NCBI GenBank assembly: GCA_036365455.1
Contig: JAWQUS010000008.1
Coordinates: 19,327,501-19,391,500, forward strand
Source of the DNA: Macrosoma leucophasiata
Taxonomy: Eukaryota; Arthropoda; Insecta; Lepidoptera; Hedylidae
Length of the DNA: 64,000 nt
Direction: 5' to 3'
The notes below the pieces were generated by a model. The model was given only the letters and a program-made list of their open reading frames with translations, made no database searches and was not told the DNA's origin. Below, piece after piece: positions 9,234 through 19,915 of this stretch (position 1 is its first letter; the number at the start of each line of letters is the position of its first letter). A program made the translations under genes and the position numbers.

Positions 9234-10113
9234 AAAGCTTTTATTACCGATGCAAAACAGTGTGTCATTTTTTGCAGGATGAAATACGTGTGACACACAC
9301 TCACACTACAAAAATAGTCTTCTTCTTCTTGGGGTGCCTCTCCGACTAGCGAAGGTTGGCGGTCACTATGGCATATTGGTCCCGGCTTCTGGCGAGACGA
9401 AACAACTCGGCTGCACTTGTTATTCCTGTCCATTCTCGGATGTTACATAACCAAGATTTCTTTCTTCGTCCAACTCGTCTTTTCCCCGGCGATTTTTCCC
9501 ATCATAATTAGTTGTAGCAACTCATACCTATCATGTCTCAGTACATGTCCGAGGTAGGCCACTTTTCGTTGTTTGACGGTCTGCAAAAGCTCACGTTTCT
9601 GTTTCACGCGTTGAAGAACCTCCTCATTGGTTACCTTTTGAGTCCAGCTTATAGCCAACATTCGTCTGTACGTCCACATTTCGAACGCCTCTATACGTTT
9701 CCTGAGGTCATCTTTGATCGTTCAAGACTCGCATCCGTATAGGAGAATGGGCCAAATGTAGCAACAAAGCATTCTAATACGCAAGGGGAGTTTGATGTTA
9801 CGGTTGCAAAGAACACGCTTCATTTTATTGAAAGAACTGCGGGCTGTTTCAATACGGGTTTTTATTTCTTGATCACTTTCCCAGAACTCATTTAACCACG
9901 TACCGAGGTATTTGAATTTGTTTACCTGCTCAAGTCTATGTCCCCCAATAGAAATACACGTGTCTCTCTTTTCCAAAAATAGTCTATTACTACGAAACTC
10001 ACACCTTGATTTTAACAAAATACACAAACAATTTCACGCGCACATTCAAATATCTGGGCGACAGGTATAGGACCATTTGGTCTTGTACTTTGACAGAGGG
10101 GAAAGCCTGCATA
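9234..10113 (+). mobile_element. Family G' Helitron-like element, interrupted
   Basis: 9234-9320 and 9974-10113 match the intact G' copy at 60,886-61,265 (ATTACCGATGCAAAACA; ACGAAACTCACACCTTGA; GAAAGCCTGCATAT). Between them sits a LINE fragment. At 10,114 the homology stops where family H begins. The piece that should precede 9234 lies inverted at 10,697-10,741, so the locus has been rearranged. Confidence 0.6.
9321..9973 (-). pseudogene. 5'-truncated LINE reverse-transcriptase tail
   Basis: Minus-strand C-terminal part of an endonuclease/reverse-transcriptase LINE of RTE-like type. The N-proximal frame shows FKYLGTWLNE, SSFNKMKRVLCNRNIKLPLR and YIWPILLYGCES. After a frameshift come MWTYRRMLAISWTQKVTNEE and KVAYLGHVLRHDRYELLQLI, and the last part IREWTG..FRLARSRDQYAI ends at a stop at 9346-9348. 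The insertion is bounded by a perfect 12-bp target duplication CAAAAATAGTCT (9309-9320 and 9974-9985), and a (AAG)n-like tail lies at its 3' end. The catalytic core is missing, so it is dead on arrival. Confidence 0.8.
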
Positions 10114-10700
10114 TAAGATAAGATAAGATAAGATAAGAAACATTTATTTGACACACAACGAGACACATAAAACAGACATAAAACGTAACAGGTAACAGAG
10201 AAAAAACAACACATTTTCTAAAAATTAATACATACCTATACACGTAATATGTGTCTCACGGCTGCCAAAAAGGTGTCCTGTTCAGCAAATGTCAGGTACC
10301 TTCATATAAAAGGTACCTGACGCTGGTTTTCAACAGGACCCTTAGTGAGTGAACCACGGATGTCAAATTTATAATAAAGGATAATTGTACTAATACTTAT
10401 ACAAGGTACATACATACGGATATAAAATAGATAATAAGCCATTAAAATAACATACTTTATTAAACGATAAATGTAATACATACTAAAAGGTACAAACAAT
10501 AATAAATAGATGAATACCAAAGTAAATAAAATATAAGTAGATAAAAAACATCTTATTAAATATCATAATAATAATATGCAGTCAAAGAATTATAACGCAA
10601 TTGTGCGGTGGCGCGTCGATCGCCGGGAGCCGGGAGTCACCAGGAGTGGTGCGTCATCCCCACCTCAGGCACCACAGCGCGATAACGACCGGCCGAGCGC
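10114..10700 (-). mobile_element. Family H LINE 3' end, copy 1
   Basis: About 585 bp nearly identical to 32,045-32,628 in the opposite orientation. In sense it ends with AATAAATG and then a (TCTTA)n tail, here read as AAGAT repeats at 10,114-10,138. A short tandem repeat instead of plain poly(A) fits CR1/jockey-like LINEs. A two-tier stem-loop lies at 10,275-10,339. The 72-codon minus frame at 10,302-10,520 recurs in both copies only because they are young. No reverse transcriptase is included. Confidence 0.65.
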
Positions 10701-10741
10701 TACTCCCCTCCGGTCCGCCGCGGCCGGTGGCCCGTGTTGCT

Positions 10742-10957
10742 CTATGCATTACCTAAATGGTAATATCTAGCGCTACTGTGCTACATGGTGTACTGCCCTG
10801 TAATTTCCGTCATAGAGGCACAACTAAAACTTCAGGAGTGGCAACACGTCTTTATTAAATCTCTTGTTTTTATGTGGATGTTTTTAGGCCACTGCATTTA
10901 TTTACTCGCCGTCAATGTGAGCTGCAAGCTTGTTTGCCACCTAAAATACATAAAAAA
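10742..10957 (+). repeat. Family A element, strongly diverged
   Basis: Runs from GCATTACCTAAATGGTAATA through TGTAATTTCCGTCATAGAGG to GCTTGTTTGCCACC and an A-rich end. The 5' hairpin is lost. Confidence 0.55.
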
Positions 10958-11084
10958 AAAACAAATGAGAATTTAAATGAATAATTACACTGGGCTTATG
11001 AAACTTAAAATTTTTATCATGGAAAAATGATTGTTTTTCGATCTCACCCATGATATTCATTATCAAAGTACAAGTCAAGGGGAA

Positions 11085-11180
11085 AAGTCGTAGGCGTCGG
11101 CACGTTAGGACTCCACCGCCGGAGGAGAATTCTTCCTCTAGTGTAGTCAACCGAAAAATTGTTTCCAAAGTATTCGAATA
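11085..11180 (+). repeat. Family M fragment
   Basis: Carries GAGAATTCTTCCTCTAGTG and GTAGTCAACCGAAAAATTG, matching the foldback part of the M module. Confidence 0.4.
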
Positions 11181-11313
11181 GAACAGTAGTATTGCAATAA
11201 CACGGGATGAGAATTAGCTGCCTGTGATAAAACTATCAACTTTAAAAGCGTGGCTATTATGGCATTTTTGCCGTATTGTAGTTCTCAATTTAATCTATCT
11301 TAATATATATAAA

Positions 11314-11482
11314 TCTCGTGTCACAATGTTTGTCCTCAATGGACTCCTAAACCACTTAACCGATTATAATAAAATTCGCACACCATGTGCAGTTCGATCC
11401 AACTTGAGAGATAGGATAGCTTACATTACGCTATGACTAATAGGAGCAGAGCAGCGCGGGCGAAGCCGGGGCGGGCCGCTAG
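11314..11482 (+). mobile_element. Family G Helitron-like element
   Basis: 169 bp from TCTCGTGTCACAATGTTTGT to GGGGCGGGCCGCTAG followed by T. It has the TC start, CTAG end and no inverted terminal repeats. It directly precedes a family F element of the same orientation, with 16 bp of TA-rich sequence between. Confidence 0.6.
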
Positions 11483-11498
11483 TATATATATATAAAAA

Positions 11499-11769
11499 TC
11501 AATTGCTGTTCGTTAGTCTCGCTAAAATTCGAGAACGGCTGGACCAATTTGGCTAATTTTGGTTTTGAATTATTTTTGCAAGTCTAGGAGAGGCTTAAAA
11601 GGTAAGAAAATATGAAGGGAAACAATTTTAATTAACAAAATTAACATAATTAATACAAATTTTAACAAAAAACCACAATTTTATTTTCCCATACAAATAG
11701 TCCGTATCTATCAAACCTTTGACACATTATTTAATTCTGAGGCAATACGAAGTTTTCCGGGTCAGCTAG
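11499..11769 (+). mobile_element. Family F Helitron-like element, full length
   Basis: 271 bp from TCAATTGCTGTTCGTTAGTC to CGGGTCAGCTAG followed by T, again preceded by TATATATATAAAAA. The best complete reference copy of family F in the window. Confidence 0.7.
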
Positions 11770-11950
11770 TATTCAATAAATACCTTGTTAACAGTATTAG
11801 TACAGCACGTACTTAAGGCTGTGATATTAGTGTCATATGAAAAACTATCATAAAACTATCATACCAATACCACGGCACTAAATTTGCGCATTGCATATGT
11901 TATCGTATTGTATTAAATTATCACAATTAAATTCACTTTAAATGTACGCA

Positions 11951-13346
11951 AACAATAAAACACAACAGCGGGGCTTTTAACTTGCCGCCACTAACAAACT
12001 TTGCTTTATAATGTCATCCATAAAAACAGCGCTTTTAAGTCACGTCAATTTTGCGATGGAAGTGGTGAGTGGTTCCCCGGCCCCGCTTCCTTGACGCGCG
12101 ACTGACTTGTCAGCTATCACACATCATTTTACTGGTGGTAGAGCTTCAGTGACGGAGCTCGCGGGCGTAGACACCACCGCATTACCTAATATACTTGCCG
12201 CTAAATGGTAGTGTTCAGCACTCGTGTTCCGGTCAGGTGGTAATGTACGGTCCTGTAATTTCCGGCACAGAGGCATAACACCTTAGGCCTCAGGAATGGT
12301 AACGCATCTGCATTTTGACCTTGGTCTTCATGTGGGTGTCTATAGGCTGCAATCATCACTTAACATCAATGTGAACTGCATGCTTGTTAACCAAGCCTAT
12401 TACATTAAAAAAAAAAAAAATCATATCACACTGGCAACACTGACGAGATGTTGAAAGTAATATTTTATTGGTCGTTTTGAAGCCAGTTACGTAATGAATC
12501 GGCTTCAGCATTGTCAGAAAGTCAATACGTTGATGATTTAACGAATAGATTTGTTACTTAGCGAATGCAATCAGTAATAGAAGCACAGTCTTAAGATAAT
12601 GAACATGTTAATTACCTTATAGAAGTATTTTAATTTAAAATAATCTTTGGAAAATCATTACGTGCTATTTAGCAAATACGTCAAAAATAAAGTATCAACT
12701 TAAAAAACTTGATTGTGATGTCCAAACAATAAAACGCAACAGCGGGGCTTTTAACTTGCCGCCACTAACAAACTTTGTTTTACAATGTCATCCATAAAAA
12801 CAGCGCTTTTAAGTCATGTCAGTCTTGCGATAGACGTGGTGAGTGGTTCCCGGCCCCGCTTCCTTGACGCGCGACTGACTTGTCAGCTATCACACATCAT
12901 ATCACACTGTCAACGCTGACAAAATGTTGAAAGTAATATTTTATTGGTCGTTTTGAAGTCAGTTACTTAATGGATCAGCTTATGGCTTCAGCATTGTCAG
13001 AAAGTTAGTATGTTAATGATTCTACGAATGGATTTGTAATTTCGCAGATGAATGAAACAATAATTTAAGTAAGTAATTTAAAATAATCAATTGGAATACC
13101 ATTATGTGCTGTTTAGCAAATACGTCAAAAATAAGTGTTAACTTAAATATATATATATAAAACACCACAGGGAAGCCCCCCTGACTTAACTTGCTGCCAC
13201 TAACAAACTTTGTTTTACAATGTCATCCATAAAAAGAGCGCTTTTAAGTCATGTCAGTCTTGCGATAGACGTGGTGAGTGGTTCCTCATCTCCGCTTCCT
13301 CTGTCTTGCGACTGACCTGATAGCTATCACACATCATAATCACACT
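11951..13346 (+). repeat. Triplicated tandem unit
   Basis: Three successive copies of a ~430-475-bp unit. Unit 1 is 11,951-12,722 with an A element inside, unit 2 is 12,724-13,156 and unit 3 is 13,159-13,346 (partial). Shared words include GCCGCCACTAACAAACTTTG, CAGCGCTTTTAAGTCA, TTTTATTGGTCGTTTTGAAG and TTTAGCAAATACGTCAAAAA. The unit has no coding frame and no tRNA or 5S box. It may be a satellite seed or repeated duplication of unique DNA. Confidence 0.75.
12128..12419 (+). repeat. Family A element with defined target duplication
   Basis: Full-length copy from TTTACTGGTGGTAGAGCTTC to TACAT-like CATTA plus an A run. It is flanked by ATCAT (12,123-12,127 and 12,420-12,424). The paralogous units keep the uninterrupted site CACACATCATATCACAC at 12,891-12,907, and a similar site is at about 13,329. 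This fixes both ends of the element. Confidence 0.85.
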
Positions 13347-13386
13347 GGCGATGCGGACGAGATTGCAAGCGAGTTGAAGTCAAGAT

Positions 13387-13681
13387 TTTTTTTTTGTAAT
13401 GGAAGTGGAAAACAAGCATGCAGTTCACATTGATGTTAAGTGATGACTGCAGCTTATAGACACTTGCACAAAGACCAAGATCAAAATGCAGATGCGTTAC
13501 CACTCCTGAGGCTTAAAGTGTTATGCCTCTGTGCCGGAAATTACAAGGCCGTACATTATTTACATTACCACCTGACCGGAACACGATAGTGATGAACACT
13601 TCCATTTAGTATATTGTTATTAGGTAATGCGGTGGTGCCTACGCCCGCGATCTCCGTCAATGGAGCTCTACCACCAGTGAG
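13387..13681 (-). repeat. Family A interspersed element
   Basis: Full-length minus-strand copy with a T run at the left and the hairpin words at about 13,653-13,672. It contains a short duplication around ACATTATTTACATTACC. Confidence 0.8.
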
Positions 13682-13732
13682 TATACCAGTTTTATGGTCG
13701 CTTTGGACGTTATATAATATATGTATGTTTAT

Positions 13733-13835
13733 AGGCTACCCCCCAAAAAGGGGAGAGACTCGTGCCCAGCAGATACGTCCCACGGCTGGGCACGAGTCTC
13801 TCCCCTTAATGGGTTGCCATTATTATTTATTATTA
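13733..13835 (+). repeat. Family C SINE 3' fragment folded into a perfect hairpin
   Basis: Arms 13,748-13,770 and 13,785-13,807 are perfect 23-bp inverted copies of the GGGAGAGACTCGTGCCCAGC segment of family C, with a 14-nt loop. The SINE tail GGGTTGCCATTATTATTTAT then follows. The upstream SINE body is absent. Confidence 0.8.
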
Positions 13836-14059
13836 AAGGCTACAGTCCACTTACCATCAAAGTGAACTGTATGTTTGTTTGCATGTCTAAAAAGAATATT
13901 TTCCAATTGTGTTATAAGCAATAGCGATACACATCGGCATAATAAATTTAGGCATCAGGAAGTGAAACACATCTACATTGAAATGTTTGATTTTTTTATG
14001 TAGGCAGATGTTTACAGGCTATAGTATTATCTTACCATGAATGTTAACTGCAGGATTGT

Positions 14060-14375
14060 TTATTGTAAAAAAGGCATGCTCCGATGGTTCGGGCATATAG
14101 AAAGAATGTCGAATGAGCGAATGACTAAACAGATATACAATGCGAATGTAAATGGTTGCAGAGACCAAGACGGACCTACCATGACCAAATAGATAGAGAT
14201 CTGTCTGATGGTATGGTCAAAAGTCTTAGGAATCGCCGTGCAATGTATGAAGAGAATGATGAAGGTAGACGGGGCACGAGAGGTATGTCAGGACCGGGAT
14301 ATCTGGCCCTCTACACTCTCTGCCTACCCCGTTAGGGACCTTACGTGAAGATACATACATACATTGTTTAATGTA
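14060..14375 (+). pseudogene. LINE C-terminal remnant
   Basis: Plus-strand translation gives MLRWFGHIERMSNERMTKQI, then TYHDQ, DGMVKSLRNRR and DRDIW, a tail typical of endonuclease/reverse-transcriptase LINEs. Frames shift at several points. The 3' part (TCTGCCTACCCCGTTAGGGA then CATACATACATACATT) recurs at 23.2, 29.5, 31.8 and 40.9 kb. The polymerase core is missing. Confidence 0.65.
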
Positions 14376-14439
14376 AGTCTGTAAATGCATGTATTGTATA
14401 CAACTACTTTAACATTAGCCTGTCATGTTTTTTTTTTTA

Positions 14440-14600
14440 TATTAGGTGGCGAGGCCATTTTCTTAGTGAATTCCGTGGGTAATATTGGGAAACGCCCAGA
14501 AAAAATTAAAAATTCAACAGCACTTGTCTCACCCACCCGGGTATCGATCTCAGGACCTCAGCATAGCCGTAGTGGTCTGCCACAATGCTAGTGAGTCAGA
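14440..14600 (-). repeat. tRNA-like SINE head, diverged family B relative
   Basis: On the minus strand it reads GACCACTACGGCTATGCTGA and then CCTGAGATCGATACCCGGG, which correspond to the family B head and B box. The body diverges. Confidence 0.45.
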
Positions 14601-14934
14601 GTTAGTCTAGTGAGACTACTGAGCCAGTCCTCAATTATGAGTGTTCGAGGAACAACACTATGCATGCAACAGACGACTCGGTGTAGAGGTGGCGGGGCGC
14701 GAAGGGGGGCCCGCATTCTTTTTCTAATCGCTATCGGCGACGGACGAGCTAACTTTATTATACAATCTATGTACTCTGTACTCCCAAGAATATAATATAT
14801 ACATTAATATGTAATAAAAAAAAATTAGTTCAAGACTACATTATTTTGAAGATCGTCAACAATGAGTTCTTAAATTAAATGCATAACAGTCACGATTTGC
14901 TTGGTATATTTGTCCCGTGTAATAAGTGGCAAGC

Positions 14935-15062
14935 CAATGACATGTCCCGGCATTTTATCGAATTTCAAGGATGATACTGGTAACTCCCAAAAAATGTATT
15001 TCCAATATCACTTAATTCGCCGACCCGAGGGTTGAACTTAGGTCCCCAGTTATAATGGCCTG
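14935..15062 (-). repeat. Decayed family B SINE fragment
   Basis: Minus-strand traces of the TTGGTAATGTGCCCGG-like body and an eroded head near 15,030-15,060. Low similarity. Confidence 0.3.
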
Positions 15063-16854
15063 AGATGATAATGTATAGAAATACTAACTGTCATACAATC
15101 TTCGCTTTTGGACCCATATACGAAAACAACCTACATTCGTAACAAACACTCACATTTCCAACATAAAAAATGCTTGCATTCAATTGATCGCAACAAGGTC
15201 ATTTCGTCTAGCGGCAAGGAAACGTGCAACCAATGAACTTATAAATACAACATCATTGCGTGCAACAGTCTGACGCGCTTTGGTGTGTCCCTTTTATGCC
15301 CCGCCTACGCTGTGTCTATTTACGTGAAACTATTTTTGTGGCTTCTTTACATTATTATTCGTAGACTACTGGGGCAGTTCTCAGTCGCAGTTGTTTCCAA
15401 ATTATTTTGGAGAAAAAATATGTAAAAAGTAGGGTACGTCCTGCGCATTCACGTAAATGAACCTTCACATAATCTTTCCTAAGGGGAAGTGCGGCATATG
15501 AGGACCTTGAGTCAACTACAAAACAACCCTTCCTTTGCGAGGCGCTATTTATCTGAGTTATTTTATTGGGACATTGCGGATGTTTCGTTCATAAAATCTT
15601 CATGTTCGTTACTTTCCTATTACCTCGTTACCTTGAGTCTGCCTTCCCAGGAAAAACTTCTTTTTAAAACACATAATATAAGCCATAGCGTCTTCTTTTC
15701 ATTTAGACCATTTTTTTATTAATTTTGTATGATAATGTCATTAAACATTACTTCAAGGTTGTGTTGACTATTGATGCAGCCAGAGAGATTAATCCCAATA
15801 TATGCCATTACGAATTGTATTAAAATTAACACATTTAATTTTGACCCAACTCAAAACCTATTATTTCATAAACACCCTAGAAAAATGTTTTTTCATACAC
15901 TCATAATATTTTCTAATGCACCTCTCGACGGGTTCATGAGGGCAATAAATATTCAAGATTTTATTTTACCATTTTGTCTGCATAGCTATTAAGTATATTC
16001 TTGACAAATCACAGCTTTCTAATACTGATAGTGACTGAACCAAAGTGCGACGGATGGACGACATGGCATAATTATACCTCTTATAGGCTGCGGAATCCAA
16101 TAGATTCGATTGCCAGAATGTTCGATTATTTTATCAGATCTAAATACTTGTTATTCATTCTGAATGCATACGTGCAAAACACCCACAATTTGGATTGATA
16201 TTGGATAAGCCGGACTGTACTTATTATAAAACAATACTCAAGAATCTTACATCAGTAAAGTTATGCTTATTGCATAATTTTTCGATTACTTAATAGTAGG
16301 TATATTAGTCCATTAATAAATGTTATAAAAATATTAAAAGCTCTACAAAATGTCAATGAAGATACATTTTTAATGTGACCTACATCAGGAAGCTTGCGTG
16401 TAAACTGATTCTGAAAAAAAAGAAATGTAATTAAACGAAGTAATGGATGTGAAATAGTCAGAAATACAAAATATTAAAATCAACAAAGAACTCATAAGAT
16501 TTACAATTTGTTGTACGTTTCAAATGATGTTACAAATTACTCGTAATTAGAAATAATTAAGTGTTATTCGGACTTTGTCGGCGTAGAAGTAAGCGCTATT
16601 CTAGACAAAAACAAGATATTTCAAAAAGAGATTCTTTAGAAGGAATTACCCTGAAAACAATTTATAACGTGAGAGTTTTAATTCCATTCAAAATATAAAT
16701 AATTAGTCAATCTTTTCGTCTTCTATGCGTGGTATAATAATATTCACTTCAATCAATATGAATTATGTGTACACTTCAAACTATTGCAAAACTTCGAATC
16801 CATTTACCCAATTGATGACTTATTCTGTATATCAAATTTTGTCTAATCTATACT
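15063..16854. other. AT-rich unique stretch, no gene recognised
   Basis: No match to the repeat families listed here. Short frames at 15,489, 15,771 and 16,001 have AT-driven composition, no domain and no splice context. Confidence 0.5.
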
Positions 16855-17270
16855 TATAATAAAACTGTAGAAGTGTAAATTCTGTACATTAAAAATATTG
16901 AAAAATAAATACCAGGGAATGTTACTAGATCGATACCGAACCCAAATATGTGATTATAATTTTTTTTGTATGTCTGTCTGTCTGTCTGTCGGTTTGTTCA
17001 AGCATCACAGAAAAACTACCGATCCGATTACAATGAAACTTGGTATATTTTAACCTTTGGCGCACAACACTGGGTACTTTTTATCTCGGAAAAATGTCTG
17101 TTTGCCTGTGTGTTTGTGCACGCTAATATCAGAAACGGCTTATTCGATTAGCGGTTTTACTAATATATTGTGGTAATTTTCACTTAATATTTAGTGCTTG
17201 TTTCATGTTAATCGGTTCAGAAATAAAAAAGTTATGTCAATTTAAAGAATCATATCGAATATTTTTAAGC
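16855..17270 (+). mobile_element. Helitron-like/P-type repeat, decayed
   Basis: Contains a (TGTC)n run at about 16,972-16,990, then ACTACCGATCCGATTACAAT and AATGAAACTTGGTATATTTT. This is the same plan as the E and P families (microsatellite, then a CCGATT-type conserved block). Ends are not clear. Confidence 0.35.
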
Positions 17271-17618
17271 TATTCTGTATCTAAGTTTTATCTTTTAAGG
17301 GGTTTCGTACCTAAAAGCTAAAAACGGACCCTACGGATTACTAATCCTCCGCTGTCTGTCCGTCCGTCCGTCTGCCTGTCACTAGCCTGTATCTTATAAA
17401 TAGTGATAGCTAGAAAGCTAACATTTTTACAAATTATGTATTTCTAATACCGCTATAAAGACAAAATGTATTACTAAAAATAAGAAAATGGAAATGTTAA
17501 GAGGTCCAAGGGGCCATACAATAAACGTGGTTTTTTGTCGTATATTTTTTGCTTGATATTAATACTGCCTTGCGAAGGCTACTTTTATCTGCATACATTC
17601 ATACATACATACCTACAT
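17271..17618. other. Spacer with a second TCCG/CTGTC microsatellite
   Basis: CTGTCTGTCCGTCCGTCCGT at about 17,352-17,371 follows TTCGTACCTAAAAGC-like sequence. This is probably another decayed short element. Confidence 0.35.
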
Positions 17619-17876
17619 ACAAATAAGTAGAATTGGAGTGTATCCGACTTTGACGGGTCTTCCACGGGTAGGTAGCTCATCTTTATAGAGTAACTTAATA
17701 AATAGAATTTGAGTGTCTCCGATTTTGACGCGACTTTCAATGGCAGATAGCTGATGTGATAAGGAGTAACTTAGGCTACTTTTATCTCCATATAACCATA
17801 CGTACATACATAGCTACATACAAATAAATAGAATTTGAGTGTCTCCGATTTTGACGGGACTTTCACTGGCAGCTAA
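17619..17876 (+). mobile_element. Family E fragments in tandem
   Basis: Three successive truncated family E pieces, each pairing AATAAATAGAAT(T)GGAGTG-type 5' sequence with TTTGACGGGACTTTCACTGG. The middle one also keeps AAGGAGTAACTTAGGCTACT. Internal duplication produced the ladder. Confidence 0.5.
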
Positions 17877-18149
17877 TAATAATATTATAATACTTATTAT
17901 TATTACATTGTCGTCAATTATCATCATGTCATGTATTACTTATTTTATTTTAATGTAACTATGTTTGAAAAAAAACTGAATATTAATTGTAGAGTTAAGT
18001 TCATTATTTTCATTTCAAAACAACGATATTTCTTATGAATTATCGACAACAAGGCGATGTTCTCTATATTAAAAAAACATTTAAATATATTTAAAACCTA
18101 AATAATATTTACATAATATAAAGTTAAAACTAAACTAAAAACAACATGC
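17877..18149. other. AT-rich spacer
   Basis: TTATTA low complexity; no gene. Confidence 0.4.
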
Positions 18150-18390
18150 GTCTAAAAATTCCGCATCACTGCCTTCCTGTGTTATGGTACCCAGAAGGCT
18201 GGCAGCATTGCCTCGTTGTATGGCATATTAATTGTTTAAAGTAAGGCTATACATTTCGAAAAAAAAAATTACACACCATTATCATGGAAGAATGTTATGG
18301 TTCCCATAATTTTATTACCATAATATCTGTACCTGCATATACTTACTACATTCTAGTAAATAAATGATTTGATTGATTGATTGATTGACG
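18150..18390 (+). mobile_element. LINE 3' end with (GATT)n tail
   Basis: CAGAAGGCTGGCAGCATTGC (about 18,192-18,211) recurs in inverted form at 59.5-59.6 kb. A polyadenylation-like AATAAATG is followed by TGATTGATTGATTGATTGA. This is the 3' UTR of a 5'-truncated LINE, with no coding part left. Confidence 0.5.
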
Positions 18391-19727
18391 AAATATTTTA
18401 ACGTTTTTATACTTTCTAAGTACTTTTGGAAATATTTCATATAATTTTGAAATTGATATTGTGGGTGCTCTGACTGCAAACACATTTTCTCCTCTCGTCA
18501 TTGTTTCCGTGGCTTCCCGTCGTGAGACGGGTTGCTCACTTCTTCTTTAAAATGGTTGAGGAAAGCAATGGATGACACATGCGTCGTACTCGTGAACGGG
18601 TGACGATTGTGGGGACTGGTATATTGTGGTTTGTGGGCTTTATCTTCTGACAAGGTACTAAGTTGGTCATTATTGTTAAGAACTGAACTAGCACTAGCAG
18701 CACTTCATTCCACGGTGACGACCACAATTCAACTGATCCCCTCTTGCCATTGACAAGCCCATTTCTACCCCCAATTACTCGACTTCATAAACAACATTCG
18801 AGTCGTTATCTTCACAATAGCTAGCAGGTGTGATTCAAAATGTAAACAAGCTAATTCCAATTAGGCACCTGTTTTGGCATAAACACCACCTGCTTTTGGA
18901 CAAACACCACTTGATTTGGCACAAACACCACCTGTTTCACCTTAAATGATGCCTACTATATTTTAGGCACTTACATTATGTATACATATAATTTTATATG
19001 GAATGGAAAATTACACACACAACACAATAATTATTGGCATTCTGTTTTTATTCTAATCTGTATTTAAATTAAAGATTTGAAAAAAGAGCCCCACTGAATT
19101 TGTTCTGTAGCAGATTTTTCCAGCAGTGCCTGATCTGCGAACTTTATAAACATAGTGATTCACTATCTATATAACGAAAAAAAAAACCTTTTCTTCTATG
19201 AAGAAATTGCATAGTCTTTATAATCGCTTTTTATTAATACCTATTGCTATATTTATTATACTCGCATTATTAGTCGTCATTCTCTGTAAGTGTGAAATAA
19301 AACATTTAATAATGCATTGCAATTCAGATATGAAACGTTGGGTTTATTTAATTGATATATACCGCATTTTATTAATAACAAATAATAGAAGTTACATAAC
19401 TTCCACGAATCATTCCGCTATAGATTATGTTCTATATATCGGTTGATCAAATAGGTTTCGTTCAATGGTATGCGTTGAACGTGGAATGCTGACTATCCGC
19501 ATCCAACCACAACATCCATAGGTATTATGAAGATTACTCACATATTTGCAGTTTCGAAATCGCTTTGATTCTATGAAAGCGATAATTATAATTGTTTCCA
19601 CGAATTTTAACTCGATTATCTCACGAACTATTGGGTCGAACTATAAATGATTTTTGTATTTGATAGTCCTTTTATTGGGGAAGGCTATGACCTGTTTAAT
19701 ATCATCCTTTTAGCTCAAAGATGGTTA
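18391..19727. other. Mostly unique AT-rich stretch
   Basis: It includes a block at about 18,500-18,620 sharing GTTGCTCACTTCTTCTTTAA and following words with 54,515-54,590 (a minor repeat). A short tandem of three ~22-bp units with ACAAACACCACTTGATTTGG-type sequence lies at about 18,885-18,955. The 82-codon frame at 19,198 is Ile/Leu-rich AT-driven sequence with no recognisable family. No gene is supported. Confidence 0.45.
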
Positions 19728-19915
19728 CTGCTGGACAAATGCCCTCCTCAAAGAAGAAGAAAGAAGATATGCCAATATCACCACGCTTGGCATGCGGCTT
19801 GGTGATCGCAGTAGCGGTAGATTTATTGCAGGATAATGCTGCCCATCCTGCGTTATTGCACTAACTAATTACACTGTGGGAATGTTTTGACCGCCGTCAG
19901 TCGATTGACTGACTG
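19728..19915 (+). repeat. Family N/M composite repeat
   Basis: GGTTACTGCTGGACAAATGC begins the LINE-tail-like N module. CACCACGCTTGGCATGCGG and GACCGCCGTCAGTCGATTG are shared with copies at 5.8 and 6.9 kb. Confidence 0.5.

Noticed and set aside
10302..10520. 72-codon frame almost identical to one at 32,226-32,444
   Set aside because: It lies in the AT-rich 3' UTR of the young family H pair. Identity follows from recent copying, and the peptide is Ile/Tyr-rich with no motif.
12128..12419. Family A as a Helitron
   Set aside because: Although one end has a hairpin, copies end in an A run with a target duplication and lack CTAG; retroposition fits better.
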